From the NCBI GenBank assembly GCA_933207985.1, contig OW240912.1, positions 205,665,519 to 205,729,518 of the forward strand: a stretch of DNA of 64,000 nucleotides, given 5' to 3'. This document shows, piece after piece, positions 12,862 to 24,499 of the stretch. The DNA comes from Pelobates cultripes. Lineage: Eukaryota; Chordata; Amphibia; Anura; Pelobatidae. The notes under the pieces are model-generated. The model made no database searches. It was not told the origin of the DNA and saw only the letters and a program-made list of their open reading frames with translations. Each line of letters opens with the position of its first letter. Position 1 is the stretch's first letter. The position numbers and the translations under genes were made by a program.

Positions 12862-13041
12862 GCCTCAATGTTATATTTCAAAATATTTTATATTTTTTGG
12901 TAAACTTTTTTTTATATATTAAAATATCAAAATAAAGATCATGTGGAAAAAAAAATTTAAATATTAAATCATTTAAAAAAGTTTACCAAAAAATATTAAT
13001 TGTTTTTGAAAACTTAGCTAAGAAATATTAACTTGAGGCCA
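12862..13041. repeat. AT-rich foldback repeat
   Basis: The ends GGCCTCAA and TTGAGGCC are inverted, as are the inner TTTTTGGTAAACTTTTTT and AAAAAAGTTTACCAAAAA blocks. The arms are diverged in length. It lies 240 bp upstream of the next rims3 exon. Confidence 0.6.
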
Positions 13042-13282
13042 ATGGTAGATCAACAAAAAATATATGCAGTGCACCTGTCGTTTACCTTTTTATATTCTAT
13101 ATTATATATTCCCTTCTCCACTTTTTCTGCCACATGTCCTGCCATAATCCTCTCTACCGGACAGTCATCTCTTCAACAGGCTTATCTGGAATATCCCCCT
13201 TTAATTCCTTATCCAGACTAATTTACTTATTTCTGTAAACCATACCCTACACATCTCTCACAGATCTGCAATCTTCTTACAG

Positions 13283-13395
13283 ATTTATCTTCCCTACGAC
13301 ACGACATGGAGCTGAAAGCCAGTTTAGCAATTTCTTGGATGGGCTGGGACCGGCACAGATAGTAGGAAGACAGACATTGGCTACACCCCCTATGG
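13283..13395 (+). CDS. rims3: rims3 exon, linker immediately before C2B
   Basis: A 113-bp exon between the acceptor CTTCTTACAG and the donor GTGAGT. The first base completes the Thr codon begun in the previous exon; 37 whole codons follow and one base is left over (G of a Gly codon). The peptide is FIFPTTRHGAESQFSNFLDG followed by LGPAQIVGRQTLATPPM. The FIFP..R motif, SDFLDGLGPAQ-like block and VGRQTLATP block are conserved across RIM proteins, and the TTR form is that of RIMS3. It joins in frame and in phase with both the exon at 11500-11641 and the exon at 57473-57574. The Asn in SNFLDG, where the RIMS3 I recall has Asp, is a small deviation. Confidence 0.93.
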
Positions 13396-14030
13396 GTGAG
13401 TATATGTAACTGTGTTGTGGTAGTGTGCAATTCTAGAAAACAATGAAAATAAATGAATTTACAATTGGAGAAAAAAAACATCCATATGATTGACAGAATA
13501 AAGATATATACCCTGGGTTCTAAGAACAACTTATTTGCAACAAATAAGACCCAATAAGTCAAAAAGAGTTAAGCAAAATCATGTATTGTGACATATTAAA
13601 ATGTTATTACCTGATCTAACAATTATTAGCTACAAAGAGATAGTAGTATGGCTTAGTCTTTAACAACCTAAATACAAAATGATTTTAGCTTATTTAAAAT
13701 GTTATCTGACAATTTTGCAGTCACTCATATATGCACATACGCAAGACAACCGGGATTTTCTTATAAACCTGTCATTCTTCTGAGGTCAATAAAATGAGTA
13801 CTGATTAGCTGGGTAAGAGTAACATGCATTAATAAGCAGTTGCATTGGAAACAAACCGGAAACAAGTGCTAAAGTGCTTTGCAGACTGCAAAAAATATTT
13901 ATAGTACACTCAGTTTGCTCACACATATCTTCCAACTTTTCAAATTTCAATTTTAGGTGTGTGTGTGGAAATGTGGCCAGGGGTGGGGCTGTTCTTAGAA
14001 ATTTTAGGTGACTTACTGATAACTATTGAC

Positions 14031-14625
14031 AGGGCCGTTGCAAGGATTTCTGCCGCCCAGGCCAATATCCATTTTGCCGCCCCTTCATGTCACACACTCA
14101 CTGACAGACACACACACGCTGACACACACACAGAAACTCACTGATAGACATACACACACACACACTCACAGACAGACATATACTCACTCACTGACAGACA
14201 CACACTCTCACTGACAGACACACACAAGCAGACACTCATTCACTGACAAAGACTCACTCACTGACAAACACTCAAACACTCACTTCCCTGGGGTCCAGTG
14301 TGGGACAGCTCCTCACTCCTCCCACCCGCCGTTTAGTATGCCGGGGCCGGAATGATGTCATATTATGGCTCCTGGCATCACAGAGGGTTCCCGAGGGAGG
14401 AGTAAGGAGCTGCAAGAATAGCCTCCCTCCTCCTTCGGTCACCGGCATTTAATGGCAGAGCAGGCACCTATCAAGGTAAGAAGGTGCCTGCTCTGCCATA
14501 CTGTGACAGGGTTCCTCTGGGCGCCCTCACCTTCGGGCGCCTGGAGAAGCGGCCCAACGCTGAGGGGAGGCAGCTCTAGAGCTGCTCGCCCAGTGCTGTG
14601 GTTCAAGACAGGGGGAGCCCACCAG
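14031..14625. repeat. Interspersed repeat with CACA core, split by L1
   Basis: It opens with CAGGGCCGTTGCAAGG, close to CAGAGCCGGTGCAAGG at 44039. It contains a degenerate tandem 'cactgacagacacaca' stretch (14095-14285), a GC-rich segment resembling 7740-7900 and a hairpin with arms GGCAGAGCAGGCACC / GGTGCCTGCTCTGCC. The right side is interrupted by the L1-clade element. The CAGGG terminus suggests a hAT derivative, but the other end was not found. Confidence 0.5.
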
Positions 14626-17145
14626 CAAATTTTTTGTATTTGGATGTTGGGGTTTTTGTATGATGAAGTAGCATGGCTGCTGGTTCTAGTGGCGGTGGGT
14701 TGTCTGAGAATCGGGATAGTATTCTGTTGATGGTGTGCCAGAAGGTTTGTATTAGCTCGCATTCCCACCATATGTGTATGTGTGTTCCCGGTGCCTTGTC
14801 ACATCTCCAGCAGAGGCGGGACTCATTGGCGTGTATGTGGTGTATCGTGGCAGGTGTACGATACCACTGTGTTAGCAACTTGTAGGCTGTTTCTTGGCTT
14901 TTGCTAAATACAGAACAATGGTGTATAATAGTGCATATTTCTTCCCATTCCTGGGTACTGAATGTTTGGTTCAGGGTTTCCTCCCATTTACCCATGAATT
15001 TTGGCACTTCCCACGGGGTCTGTGAGTGTAGGAGGGAGTATAGGTGTGCCACTCCGTGTGGTAACGGATCTGGGTCTGTGCACAACCTTTCAAAGGCAGT
15101 GAGGTCTCTGTCAAGAGCCTCCCCCTGCTGGAGAAGCCTCATGTAGCTGCGTAGTTGTTCGTATCTAAATAGTGTCAGGAAAGGCCGGGGGGTCTCTCCA
15201 CGCAACTCTGTTAAGCCCTTTAGTCCTCGTCTGGTGCACACATGTCTCAGTCATGGCAGTGGGTCTTCCATCAGGGTTTGGAGGGCCCACGGGTCCAATC
15301 CCGGCGGAAAGTCTGTATTGTAGGTGAGGGGCAACAGTGGGGATGGATACGTGGTTAGGGCGTGTCGTCCTGTGCTTCTGCGCCACACCGTCAGCAACGC
15401 TTTGGTGTAAGCTGAGTAATGTCTTTCTCCCCCGTCCCCCCTTGCGGGGAGCCACGGGAGAAGGGCAGTGGGGATACCCGCCTCCTTCTCCTCTGCCATT
15501 TTCCAAAGCTTGGTGACCCCCGTTTTGGACCATTCGACAACGCGTTGTAGGTGACATGCTTTGTAATGTAGTGTAAAGTCTGGTAGGGCTAGGCCCCCTT
15601 TGTCCTTGGGTTTTGTGAGCAGTGAGAATTTCAGTCTGGGTCTCCTCCCATCCCACACGTAGGCCCCCAGCGCCCTTCGAAGTGTCGTGAAAAAAGAAGT
15701 CAGGATCACTATGGGTAGAGCCTGGAAAAGGTAGAGTAGTCTTGGCAGAAAATTCATCTTCACCACTTATACTCTACCCAACCAGGATATGTGAGGGAAG
15801 GCCCAGTCTCCCATGTCTTTCCGAAACTGGAGAAGTATCGAGGTGAAGTTGGCTGTGTATAAGTTCGCTGCTTTTACCGTTAGCCAGGTGCCTAGGTAAC
15901 GTATTTTATGGAATGCATGACTCCGGTGAAGCTGGGCAGCCCTCTGCATGGGTAGGCTTATATTTAAAATATAGGATTTTGAGAAGTTGATTTTCAGACC
16001 CGATAGTGCTCCGAACCTCTGGAATGCCTGTACTAGGTTAGGTAGGGAGACCTCAGGGTGAGTTATAAAAAACAGGAGGTCGTCCACATATGCGGCTATT
16101 TTGTGTTGTGTGTCTCCTGTGTTGACTCCCTGAATGTCCGGGTGGCATCTAATGGTATGCAGGAAGGGCTCCAGGGCCAGGACAAACAGCAGCGGGGATA
16201 GGGGGCAGCCCTGGCGTGTGCCATTATAGATTGGGAAGGCCTCTGTAAGTGCCCCATTGACCAATACGTGTGCCGTCGGCTGGGAATAAAGGGCTCTAAT
16301 CCACCCCTGGAGGTGTGGACCCATTCCCATGTGAACCAGCGTCTGGAACATGTATCCCCAGCAGACCCTGTCAAAGGCCTTCTCCGCGTCTGTGGACAGC
16401 AGGAGAAGGCCTGTGTCACCCCCTGTCTTCCTGTGCATGAGTGTGAGGGCTCGGATGGTATTGTCTCTGGCCTCCCGACCCATCACAAATCCCAGCTGGT
16501 CCGCATGGACCAGCCTGGGTACGTGCTTCTGGAGTCTGGTTGCCAGGATCTTTGCCAGTAGTTTGAGGTCGTTATTGATGAGGGATATAGGTCGATAGCT
16601 CCCACAGTGCTCTCGATCTTTGCCTTCTTTAGGAATTATGGTGATATGTGCCGTTAGTGTCTGTTTGGGGATGTTGTGTCCCTCTCTGATTGCGTTAAAC
16701 ATCGCTAGTAGTGGGGGGTAGAGAGTGTCTGCATATCTCTTATAGTATTTAATGGGCAGACCGTCTGGGCCTGGGCTCCTCCCTGGTTTGGTGTTTTTAA
16801 TTGTGCCAACTCCTCCGGGGTGACGAGTTCCTCTAACTGATCTGCTACTTCCGTCGTTAGGGCGGGCAGTGTAAGGGGTCCGAAGATATTCATCGATAGA
16901 GTTGCGGAGCTTTTGGGTGTGGGAATCTGTTTGTGGCCTTGGTAAAGAATACAGCTCTGTGTAGTATGCCCGGATAATCTCCTGTATCTTAGTGGGGTGT
17001 CTGTGTAGGACCCCTCCTCTATCCCGTATGCGGTCAATGTACGTGTCTTGTCTTTTTTTGTTGAGCATGCGCGCCAGGAGTTTCCCACTCTTATTGCCAT
17101 GTACGGCAAAAAATGCCTTATGGCGCAGTACGTCCCTCTGACCAT
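14603..17145 (-). pseudogene. L1 ORF2: reverse transcriptase and C-terminal region
   Basis: RT blocks are in one frame from 17068: RSPGPDGLPIKYYK, LIPKEGKDREHCGSYRPISL-like (IIPKEGKD), FVMGREARDNTIRAL, the first catalytic aspartate in LLSTDAEKAFDRV, GTRQGCPLSPLLF and the AYVDDLLFF box. The frame carries stops at 15769-15767 and 15253-15251. Between about 16880 and 16790 the expected peptide appears in a different frame, so two nearby indels cancel each other. The C-terminal part has the CX2C...H...C pattern of L1 proteins (CWRCDKAPGTHIHIWWEC), ending at 14603. YVDD replaces the usual FADD. A dead copy, recent enough to retain all blocks. Confidence 0.88.
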
Positions 17146-17213
17146 GTCGCAGTGCCCTGTTCGGCTTGAAGCACTAGCGGTATGTGGTATTGTGACGTAA
17201 AGAGGTAGTCAAT

Positions 17214-17843
17214 TCAGGTGTAAGAGTTATGGGGATGGGAGTAGAAGGTATAATCCCTCTCATCAGGGTGCAGTGCCCTCCAGCAGTCCACCATTTTTGC
17301 CCTTGTCAGTAAGGACCTGATTGCCGTGAGGTGTTGTGCAGGGATGTGTGTGTGTCCTAGAGAGGAGTCCCATTTAGTGTCCAGAGCTACGTTCAAATCT
17401 CCCCCCAATACCAAAACGCCCTCTGTGAAGCTCTTAAGGGTGCGAAGCATCCGGGCTATAAATTGATATTGCCTGCAGTTTGGGACATATATGTTAGCGA
17501 AAGTGTATTGTGTGCCCGCTATCTCTCCCTTTACGAAGGTGTAGCGTCCTTCCGGGTCAGTCATCACTCCTGTCTCTTTAAATGGGATGTGTTTGTGGAG
17601 GAGGATCGCTGTGCCTCTGGATTTTCCTCCCTGAAAATCGCTATAGTAGCCTACGGGATAGTGTTGGTTTGTCAGTGTGGGCCTGGACCCTTCTCTGAAG
17701 TGTGTCTCCTGTAGAAACACTACGGATGCCTTATGGGTTAGAAATTCCCTCATGGCTCCCGATTGTTTTTCGGGCTTGTTTAGACCCCTAACGTTGAGAG
17801 AGAGAATTGTGATAGGGGCAGGGGCAATTGACGTGGGTGGCAT
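17214..17843 (-). pseudogene. L1 ORF2: apurinic endonuclease domain
   Basis: A 209-residue open stretch with the L1-type AP endonuclease signatures in order: ILSLNVRGLN near the start, VVFLQETHF, GGKSRGTAILL, YVPN, VLGGDLNV, and DYTFYSHPHNSYT at the end. It terminates at a TGA (17216-17214) exactly where the family has SRIDYLL, and the IDYLF remnant follows, so this is a nonsense change, plausibly CGA to TGA by CpG decay. A frameshift separates it from the RT part. In active elements this domain nicks the target site. Confidence 0.88.
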
Positions 17844-18322
17844 TGTTCCGTCGGTTGTGTATGAATGCTGTTGTGTCCGTTAAGGTAGTCTAGGGTTGGG
17901 TTGGGGGGGGGGGTTTAGGGAAGCGTGGGATAACCGTATCGGTAAAGAATCGCTACGTGTAGCGGAGATGAGCGACGGAGGGCAGTAGGTCCCCAGCCCA
18001 ACTGTGGGCGAGGGGGGTACCGCTCGCCTGTGTCTTGTCGCTCAATCCAGTAGGGCAGTCGAAGGAGTCCAAGAATTCCCAAGTGGGCAGAACCCAGGGG
18101 ACCAAGTGCGCTCACAAGTCGGTCGTTGCAGACCACTGTGATCTCTCGGGGCTCTACCCAGTCAGGACCTTCCATCTCCCCGGCTTACGGCTCGGTCTGT
18201 CCAGATTGTAGCAAGTGTTTCAACCTTACCAAATAACAACATCATTAACGTAAACATAGTTGAAAGCCATAACATAAACATTGTACCGTTTTACCCTCAT
18301 GTATCCGTTCTGTGTAGGTCGG

Positions 18323-18705
18323 TTACTGACCTGTCCCGCCTCTCCCCCCCCCCCTCTCGCAGCGAGGGAGTCGTATCCTTTGGGGTCGAGGGCCTATGCC
18401 TTGCGGCCTGGGGCCAGAGATGTAGAAGTTTAGCGGGTTTGGCCATGTTATGCCCTCAGGCGTCAGGTGTAGCTCCCTTTGGACCGCCAAGACGTACTCT
18501 TCCCCTGTAACCATAAAGGTGGGGTACCTGATGTTGGCTGTCTGTAGTTGTCTCGTAAGGGGTCTCATCGCTGTATGTCAGGGTTGCTGGGGAGAGATCC
18601 GGGAATAGCTGGACTTCCGCGCCTTCCATTAGGATTTTGTCTGTGCCCCTGGCCTTGCGGAGGATCTCCTCCTTCAGGGGGAAGCTCTCCAGGCAACAGA
18701 TTATA
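18323..18705 (-). pseudogene. L1 ORF1 C-terminal domain fragment
   Basis: Minus-strand frames give LESFPLKEEILRKARG, then GAEVQLFPDLSPATL, then, in a shifted frame, MRPLTRQLQTANIRYPTF and QRELHLTPEGITWPNPLNFY. This matches the order of the RRM/CTD part of L1 ORF1 proteins (FPDLS then IRY blocks). The coiled-coil N-terminus is missing because the element is 5'-truncated. At least one frameshift. Confidence 0.7.
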
Positions 18706-18714
18706 TCCCAGGCG

Positions 18715-18929
18715 GGGCCCTCCTGCCGCGCGTGCGCATTCAGCCGACGGGGAGGAACAGAGGAGGATCGGAGGAGGAGAGCTCCCAGCGCTGGAAAAAG
18801 GTACGTTTTGACCCCTTTCCCCCTTCCAGAGCCCGGCGGGAGGGGGTCCCTGAGGGTGGGGGCACCTTCAGGGCACTATAGTGCCAGGAAAACGAGTATG
18901 TTTTCCTGGCACTATAGTGGTCCTTTAAT
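18715..18929. mobile_element. TTAA MITE remnant, cut by L1
   Basis: The right end carries an inverted pair (CACTATAGTGCCAGGAAAAC and GTTTTCCTGGCACTATAGTG) before CCTTTAA; inward is the CAGCGCTGGAAAAAGGTA block also found, inverted, at 55.1-55.2 kb. The left side stops at the L1 5' junction. Confidence 0.65.
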
Positions 18930-18939
18930 GTGTCACTGC

Positions 18940-20002
18940 AAAGTGCATTTACTAAAAAGGAGTCCTGATTTTCATGTTGGCAGTCACATTGTGGTTGTGA
19001 ACAAGTTAAAGATTTCCCCCTATATTTAATATGCAATGTACAGAGCCAGTGATTTTGATCACCATCCTTTGCAAACACGAATTACCTAAATATAACTGCT
19101 GAGGTGGTTCCGATTGTTGTGTTTAGCAATGCTGTCCTCTACTGGCCAAGAGTGGAGATACATAAAAATATTTAATCTTGTCTATTTGGTTAGATAAGAC
19201 ATACAATTCCAAGTTAGCTAGTAAGAAAGAAAAAAACAAAAACAAAAAAAACTTACAGTAAATAGTTGATAGAAACAATAACCTTTTTAAACATAGTAAC
19301 AACTGGAAACACAGCAACATCAACCTAGTAAATGTCATTGTATACTTTTAAAGGAGCGCAGTTAATGTCAAATTAAAAAAAGATGAATTGCAAACTACAG
19401 AACAGGGAATATACTTCAGACACAGGAAAAAGAAAGGAGAGAGACCATGCTTGCGTGTCGAGATGCTTTCCTTCAAATTCTGAATAAACACAAATTAAAT
19501 TGTCAATCTCCGTAACAAATTGAAAATCTAGTTTCCACAAAGGACAAAGTTCCCTAATAAAATTAAGCATCCAAACAAAAATTACTGGAGGAAAAACAAT
19601 CAAATACATTAAGTTTTAACTACTTTTATATGGTAATTAAAGACTCTATAAATAAAAGGGAATATTCTGGCTCATAAACAATATAACAGATATTTGCATA
19701 TCTCTCTATCCATCTCTCTCTGTACAAGTTAGACAGAATGCAGACCATTACATATTAAACAGGTTCTAAAATGTATATATATATTTGGAAGAAAAAAAAA
19801 CACCTATCCTAGCTTGAAGAAAACAAAAATAAAGATTTTCTTACAAAATGTAGTCGTACAATCCCTGTATTTGACAATGCTAAATGATACCCCATTTTAA
19901 GCCAGCCATAAATAATTGTTTTATAATATATTCTAAAAATGTTGTGTGGACATTCGAGAATGTCTCTGTAGTCTACACGTAAGATTAAAAGCAGCCAGAG
20001 CG

Positions 20003-20040
<38 letters not shown>

Positions 20041-21480
20041 CATGGCTTTTGTAGATAAACTGATCATTGGTTATAAAAAACTTTATGTACTGGAAAATAT
20101 CCATACGTGTAAAATGCTGTTTGAACTTGGCTCAGAGACAAAGGATGAGGGCAATGCTCCATTCTGAGTCCCAATCTCAGAACACATTGTGTGAAATCAG
20201 TTTTGAACAGTAAAACCATGAACCAGCACAAATAAATCAATGTAATGTACCAGCTGGTAGTAAATAATTAAATTTTTTAATTGTAGTCACTAAATATAGA
20301 GATCAGGGGAATGCAGATCATGCTCCATCACTTCTAAGACAAATGGTTGGTTCCTCACAACTGGAGAGCTTGGGGCATCATCTCTAGAGACACAGATCTC
20401 ACAGACTATGGGGATTGAAATAGTCCTAGTCTTGTAAAATCTACCTGCGTCCGCGTTGCACTTATGTGTCTGTATAAGGCATCAGCTGGCCATAGACTCG
20501 TAGTTTCAGAAGTCTACTGGAGAGTTTACTTGGACTTGGACTTTCATAGACCCTTTGGAAGAGTAAACATTTAATTATTTTAAAAAACAAAACACTGCAA
20601 CACACACGCATACACTCTCCTCTCCCCTTCATTATTTACAGATGTAAACCTGATACAAACTAACTAAGGTTTATTCGCAAGCCTACATTACTTCTGATGT
20701 GGAGGATAAGGGTGGGGGAAAAAACAGCAAAATGCAATGAGACTATGAATAACTGAAATAATGTTACACAAAGCAGCTGGGCAATAAAAATAATTTTCAT
20801 GGGTTATTGCACATAAATTCCAGACTCTTTGATTTACAATTACTCAAGTTTTTCATACTAAATGAGAGAACCATGGACTATGTCATCTTGCGATATTTAG
20901 ATATGGAAACATGGAATAGTTTAGAAAAGTAAAAAGCTACTGTATTCTGTTGTGCTATTAATTTTATTGAGCTACTTGAAAAGGGGTTATCTGCTCATCC
21001 GTATACACAGTAAGGCAGGAAGAAGGATGTAATAATACGTTAGTATCTTCATGAGCTTCTAGATGGTTTATTCCCTGACCATTGCCTAGACCCAAGGTAA
21101 TAAACAAATAACTGCATAATTATTGCATGTAAATTTATTAACTAAGTTGTCATCTAAAGAGGAACCTGGGCTGGGAGTGGATAATAATCTTGCCAGGGTC
21201 CTTTAAAAACGTCTTGGCTATGCTTATATCAATACAACTTCTTTGATTGCCAACTTACAATAATTTTCATTAATAGTAATAAGAGTTGTGTCACAATAGA
21301 GATGGCAACAACAGTAGAACAGGGGACACGGCTCTAGGTGTTGAGCAAGCCCCCATTTTTATCAAACCACTCAAAAACTGTTTTATGCAATCTGGAATAG
21401 TATCCAAAGACTTTTTTCTCAATATCCACTACAATGATTATAATGCTTAGAGGCCTCTTAAAAAAAAATTAAAAAAAATG
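18940..21480. other. Intronic DNA, no recognised element
   Basis: AT-rich with an (AT)n microsatellite at about 20005-20038. No coding exon or known repeat was recognised. Confidence 0.5.
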
Positions 21481-21493
21481 TGTGCTTTATTTT

Positions 21494-21585
21494 ATATATA
21501 TACACACACACATACACACACATACATATATATACACACACATACACACATATAGATATATATATACACACACACACATATATAT

Positions 21586-21668
<83 letters not shown>

Positions 21669-21738
21669 CACACACATACACATATATATACATATACATA
21701 CACATATATACACATATATATACGTTCATACATACATA
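21494..21738. repeat. Compound (TA)/(CA) microsatellite
   Basis: Alternating TATA, CACA and CATA blocks over about 245 bp. The long open frames here ([12 protein letters not shown]) are artefacts of low complexity. It abuts the 5' end of the LINE that follows. Confidence 0.9.
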
Positions 21739-21739
21739 C

Positions 21740-24350
21740 ACTTATACATGGGGATTTCAATATCCCAATCAATAACCCCAATTGCACTGATGCCTCTCGT
21801 CTGCTCTCTGTAACCACCTCCTTTGGCCTTACGCAATGGTCCAATCTAGCAACCCATACAGCAGGAAACACTCTTGATCTTGCCTTCACCAACCTCTGTA
21901 TTGCCTCTAATCTCTCCAATATTCATTTTCCTCCTACCACCATCTGCTGACTTTTGACATTGGCATACCTAAGACCCAATTGACACCACCGTCTGAACAT
22001 CACTCTCACAGAAACCTCCAATGTCTTGACCTAGAGCATTTCTCCACTAATCTCCAAACTCTCCTTTTACCTATCTCAAACCTCACCTGTCCTAGTTCAG
22101 CAACCTCCTTCTACAATTCTACCCTTTCCTCTCAACTAGACATCATGGCATCTTGTACATTTAAACGCCGCAGGCCCCCCCAACAACAACCCTGGCACAC
22201 CAAGCTCACTCGATACCTCCAAAAATGCTCCATAACTGCTGGACGCTGTTGGAGAAAGTCTCACTGTGCGTCTGACTTTCTCCACTTTATGCTGAGCTCA
22301 TATAGCTTGGCTCTTTCCTCTGCAAAAGTTAATTACTTCAATACCCTCATAACCACACTCTCCCGCGAACCCAAATGACTATTTCACACATTTAACTTTC
22401 TTCTTCGCCCTGCTGTTCCTCCTCCACCCACTAACTTGATCGCCTCAGACTTTGCAACTCACTTCACTGACAAGATCTCTACTATCAGAGAAGAGATCTC
22501 TCATCTTTCTTCTTCCCCTTACAATACTTCCCCTAACTTCACTCCCTCTGCTGTTCTATGTTAATTCGCACCCGCTACATTGGAAGAGGTTTCTGCTCTG
22601 CTCCAGTCCTCCCGCCCCACCACCTGCTCCCTAGATCCAATTCCCTCGCATCTCATCCGTACTCTGTCTTCTCTTTCTCCACCTCTCACTAAAATTCTCA
22701 ATCTCTCTCTCTCCTCTGGTATATTTCCATTGCCCTTCAAACATGCAACTGTAACCCCAATTCTAAAGAAGCCCAATCTTGACCCTAACTCCCCATCCAA
22801 CTATCGTCCTATCTCGCTACTGCCTTTTGCATCCAAGATCCTTGAAAAAATTGTGTATGCGAGATTGACAGACTTCCTCGAGTCCAACTCTCTGCTAGAC
22901 CCGCTTCAGTCTGGTTAGGCACTCTGTGGAAACGGCACTGACCAAAGTATCCAACGATCTACTCGCTGCAAAATCTCGTGGTCACTACTCTATCCTAATT
23001 CTCCTTGACCTGTCTGCGGCTTTTGACACTTTTGTCATCAACAGCTTCTTCTCATCCTCCGCAATATCGGTCTACAAGATATTGCTATCTCCTGGTGCTC
23101 CTCCTACCTCTCCCAGCGCTCTTTCAGTGGTTCTTTCTCTTGCTCTGCTTCTTCTCCCCAACTCCTCTCTGTTGGTGTCCCCCAAGGTTCAGTCTTTGGT
23201 CCCCTACTGTTCTCCATCTATACTGCCTCCCTTGGTAAACTCATTAGCTCCTTTGGCTTCCAATATCATTTCTATGCAGATGACACGCAAATCTATCTGT
23301 CCTCTCCTGATCTCTCTCCGTCCCTCTTGACTAGTGTCTCTCACTGCCTCTCTGCTGTTTCTAACTGGATGGCTGCCCATTTCCTTAAACTAAACTTGAC
23401 CAAAACTGAAATTCTGGTCTTTCCTCCCTCAAGTGTTGTTACTCCTGTGTCTGTCTCCCTCCAAGTCAATGGTGCTACCATCAGCTCCACCACACAGGCT
23501 CGCTGCCTAGGTGTTCTCTTTGACTCCGACCTCTCCTTCAAGCCTCATGTTCAATCTATCGCCAAATCCTGTCATTTCCATCTCAAAAACATTGCGCGCA
23601 TCCGCCCCTACTTAACGCCAGATGCGACTAAGGTGTTGGTCCATTCCACTGTCCTTTCTCGCCTTGACTACTGTAATCCGCTTCTCAGTGGTCTTACGTG
23701 CTCCCAACTAGCGCCGTTACAGTCCATAATGAATGCGGCGGCGAGGCTCATCTTCCTGTCCGCCCGCACCTCCCATGCCTCACCCTTCTGTCAGTCCCTA
23801 CATTGGCTTCCTATAAAATATAGAGCTCAATTTAAAATTCTGGTTCTTGCTTTCAAATCTCTACATAATGCTGCTCCCACCTATCTATCCTCCCTTATAC
23901 ACAAGTATGTCCCGTCTAGGCCCTTACGATCTGCTGAAGACTTACGTCTATCTTCTGTCCGTACTCCCACCTCTGATGCTCGCCTTCAAGATTTCTCGAG
24001 GGCTGCACCGTTCCTGTGGAACCTGCTTCCCTCCTCCGTTAGATGCTCACCCAGTCTCCACTCCTTCAAAAAATCGTTAAAAACCCACTTCTTCATAAAA
24101 GCGTATCAATTAAACTGTTAATAGCTCCTGACTGATTACTCTTCTGCAACTGTCACTAGTCTAATACTATCCTTACCTTTTTGTGTCATTTTACCCCACT
24201 CCCTCTAGCATGTAAGCTCATTGAGCAGGGCCCTCAACCCCTCTGTTCCTGTGTGTCCAACTTGTCTGGTTACAACTACATGTCTGTTTGTTCACCCATT
24301 GTAAAGTGCTGCGGAATTTGACGGCGCTCTATAAATATCCTAATAATAAT
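21740..24350 (+). mobile_element. L2/CR1-type (Jockey group) LINE, 5'-truncated
   Basis: It begins inside the endonuclease (GDFNIPINN ... HTAGNTLDL) and runs through RT to a complete C-terminus at 24121, then a 3' UTR ending in the frog LINE tail 'gtaaagtgctgcggaat' plus 'taataataataa' and an (AT)n microsatellite. The tail type, the [11 protein letters not shown] box and the LHWLP / FK.LH.AAP.YL C-terminus support L2/CR1 membership. Confidence 0.88.
21750..24121 (+). pseudogene. L2/CR1-type ORF2 (EN-RT), frameshifted
   Basis: Blocks in order: endonuclease GDFN and HTAGNTLDL (21750-21880); YRPISLLPFASKILEK (about 22800-22850); LLDPLQSG followed at once by a stop near 22916, where the family has [17 protein letters not shown] (about 23000-23030) with the first RT aspartate; a frame change near 23035; [13 protein letters not shown] (about 23172-23212); [11 protein letters not shown] (about 23270-23302); then one open frame of 264 codons to 24121 with [35 protein letters not shown] and [10 protein letters not shown]. 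At least two lesions make it inactive. Confidence 0.85.
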
Positions 24351-24351
24351 A

Positions 24352-24352
<1 letters not shown>

Positions 24353-24395
<43 letters not shown>

Positions 24396-24401
24396 TACAT
24401 A

Positions 24402-24485
<84 letters not shown>

Positions 24486-24490
24486 TACAC
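24353..24490. repeat. (AT)n / (CATA)n / (CA)n microsatellite at LINE 3' end
   Basis: Pure and compound dinucleotide and tetranucleotide tracts immediately following the LINE tail, as often grows from a 3' tail. Confidence 0.9.
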
Positions 24491-24499
24491 AGATATATA

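Larger units (their letters stand above)
11642..13282 (+). other. rims3: rims3 intron (1,641 bp) with two foldback elements
   Basis: GT at 11642 and AG at 13281-13282 bound it, and the exon phases on both sides agree. It holds two palindromic repeats (separate entries) and a poly-A run near 11930-11948. No other feature is seen. Confidence 0.85.
14603..18714 (-). mobile_element. L1-clade (L1/Tx1-type) LINE, truncated at both ends
   Basis: Minus-strand order: ORF1 C-terminal domain (18705-18323), ORF2 endonuclease (17843-17214), RT (17068-15767) and C-terminal zinc region (to 14603). The 5' end is cut inside ORF1 near 18714, where MITE sequence begins. The 3' end stops early: the related copy at 33.9-37.2 kb continues well past the corresponding point, whereas here the reading ends at a short run of A (T-run near 14627-14633 on the + strand) and flanking repeat. 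That suggests internal priming or polyadenylation. Confidence 0.9.

Noticed and set aside
21458..21950. Overlapping 150-codon ORFs on both strands ([12 protein letters not shown])
   Set aside because: Low-complexity dinucleotide translation.
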